A DNA stretch of 64,000 bases, taken from contig NZ_CABPSC010000005.1 in NCBI RefSeq assembly GCF_902459585.1, positions 186,001 to 250,000 on the forward strand, given 5' to 3'. Positions 63,209 through 64,000 of the stretch are shown here, in pieces. Below the pieces are notes generated by a model, which worked only from the letters and a program-made list of their open reading frames with translations, searched no databases and was not told the DNA's origin. Each line of letters opens with the position of its first letter. The stretch's first letter is position 1. The translations under genes and the position numbers were made by a program. This stretch comes from Pandoraea nosoerga. GTDB lineage: Bacteria > Pseudomonadota > Gammaproteobacteria > Burkholderiales > Burkholderiaceae.

Positions 63209-64000
63209 ATGGCGATCAACTTCGATCTGAACGATTTGCAGGCCTTTCGCGCGGTCGCGCAGCTCGCGAGCTTTCGCCGCGCGGCCGAATCCATCCATAT
63301 CTCGCAGCCGGCGCTCTCGCGGCGCATCGACAAGCTGGAGGATGCGCTCGGCGTGAAGCTCTTCGAGCGCAGCACCCGGCGCGTGGCGCTGACCAACGTC
63401 GGACGGGCGTTCGCGCGCGACGCCGAGCGCATTCTCGACGACCTCGACAATGCGTTGCTCGGCATTCGGGACGTGGCGTCGTCGAGCCTCGGGCACGTGA
63501 CCATCGCCTGCGTGCCGTCGGCAGCCTATTACTTCATGCCGCAGGTCATTTCGCGTTATCACCGGGCGTTTCCGCGCATCCGCATCTCGGTGCTCGATGC
63601 GAGCGCGAACGAGGTGCTTGCGGCGGTCGTCAACGGCGAGGCGGATTTCGGGCTCAACTTCATCGGCAGTCAGGAGCCGAACGTCGAATTCAAGCTGCTG
63701 CTCCAGGAGCGATACGTGGCGGCGTGCCGGCGCGACCATCCGCTCGCCGGCAAGAAGCGCGTGACGTGGCGCGAGCTGTACGAATACGACTACATCACGG
63801 TGGGCAAGGTCTCGGGCAACCGGCTGTTGCTCGATCAGGCGCTCACCGGCCTACCGCAGCGCCCGCCGAGCATCTGCGAAACCCGGCATGTCACCACCAT
63901 GCTCGGGCTCGTGGAAGCCGGCCTCGGCGTGGCGGCCGTTCCCACGATGGCCATGCCCGGCCGCGATCACCCGCTGCTCACGAGCGTGCCGTTGGTCGAC
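63209..64000 (+). CDS. LysR family regulator, 3' end cut by the window
   Basis: The first 264 residues are present and the frame runs off the right edge; a full protein would be about 300. N-terminal HTH: FDLNDLQAFRAVAQLASF, then IHISQPALSRRIDKLEDALG and LFERSTRRVALT. The effector domain begins near 92 (GHVTIACVPSAAYYF). It probably regulates the divergent MHS transporter and the binding protein behind it. Identity as LysR is certain. Confidence 0.95.
   Translation, partial: MAINFDLNDLQAFRAVAQLASFRRAAESIHISQPALSRRIDKLEDALGVKLFERSTRRVALTNVGRAFARDAERILDDLDNALLGIRDVASSSLGHVTIACVPSAAYYFMPQVISRYHRAFPRIRISVLDASANEVLAAVVNGEADFGLNFIGSQEPNVEFKLLLQERYVAACRRDHPLAGKKRVTWRELYEYDYITVGKVSGNRLLLDQALTGLPQRPPSICETRHVTTMLGLVEAGLGVAAVPTMAMPGRDHPLLTSVPLVD

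Overview
The window is a high-GC bacterial chromosome segment with dense genes, many divergent regulator/target pairs and ATGA-type start/stop overlaps. The gene content (outer-membrane porin of the Burkholderia type, YnfA, SlyX, Ohr, AAHS, MHS and ACS-type MFS transporters, many LysR/TetR/GntR/IclR regulators) points to a betaproteobacterium of the Burkholderiaceae, perhaps Pandoraea or a close relative; the genus is an inference. I see no insertion sequence, prophage, CRISPR array or rRNA. There are two tRNA genes and about 58 protein genes, two of them cut by the window edges.

Layout. 1-6100: end of a SufR/ArsR-like regulator, YnfA, SlyX, a DUF1439 protein, Ohr, a TetR regulator with two matching palindromes, and a TonB-dependent siderophore receptor behind a Fur-box-like site. 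6200-17400: a LysR regulator divergent from an eight-gene catabolic set: IlvD/Edd-type dehydratase, AAHS transporter, TauD/TfdA dioxygenase, the two parts of an aconitase X enzyme, an FAD oxidoreductase, a second AAHS-like transporter and a porin. I know of no described pathway with this combination, and it is the most interesting locus here. 17400-32400: a mixed region of small housekeeping and accessory units (Lrp plus EamA exporter, SDR plus LysR, TetR plus NTF2-like protein, an ABC exporter, GST, PfpI, GNAT, DUF1993, DUF1275, VOC, EamA, AraC plus YciI).

32500-40800: tRNA-Glu and tRNA-Ala, then a minus-strand group of four genes (class V aminotransferase, MFS transporter, FAD/Fe-S D-2-hydroxyacid dehydrogenase, D-threonine/3-hydroxyaspartate aldolase) divergent from a GntR regulator. 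It looks like a glyoxylate/glycolate or beta-hydroxyaspartate-type pathway, with two copies of one 14-bp site as likely operators. 40900-46800: a flavodoxin-type quinone reductase, an IclR regulator divergent from a succinate-semialdehyde dehydrogenase and an iron-type alcohol dehydrogenase (probably 4-hydroxybutyrate use), and a lone GT9-type glycosyltransferase.

46900-58500: an organosulfur island. On the minus strand lie a four-domain rhodanese, a thiol dioxygenase with features of the 3-mercaptopropionate type, and an acyl-CoA-dehydrogenase-fold flavoenzyme. Divergently come an SsuD-like LLM monooxygenase, a class II aldolase, a sulfonate-type ABC transporter, a membrane c-type cytochrome and a second binding protein. 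58600-64000: DUF3820, an amidase, a ModA-like binding protein, an MHS-type citrate/tricarballylate-like transporter and a divergent LysR gene cut by the window end, with a strong palindrome between the last two.
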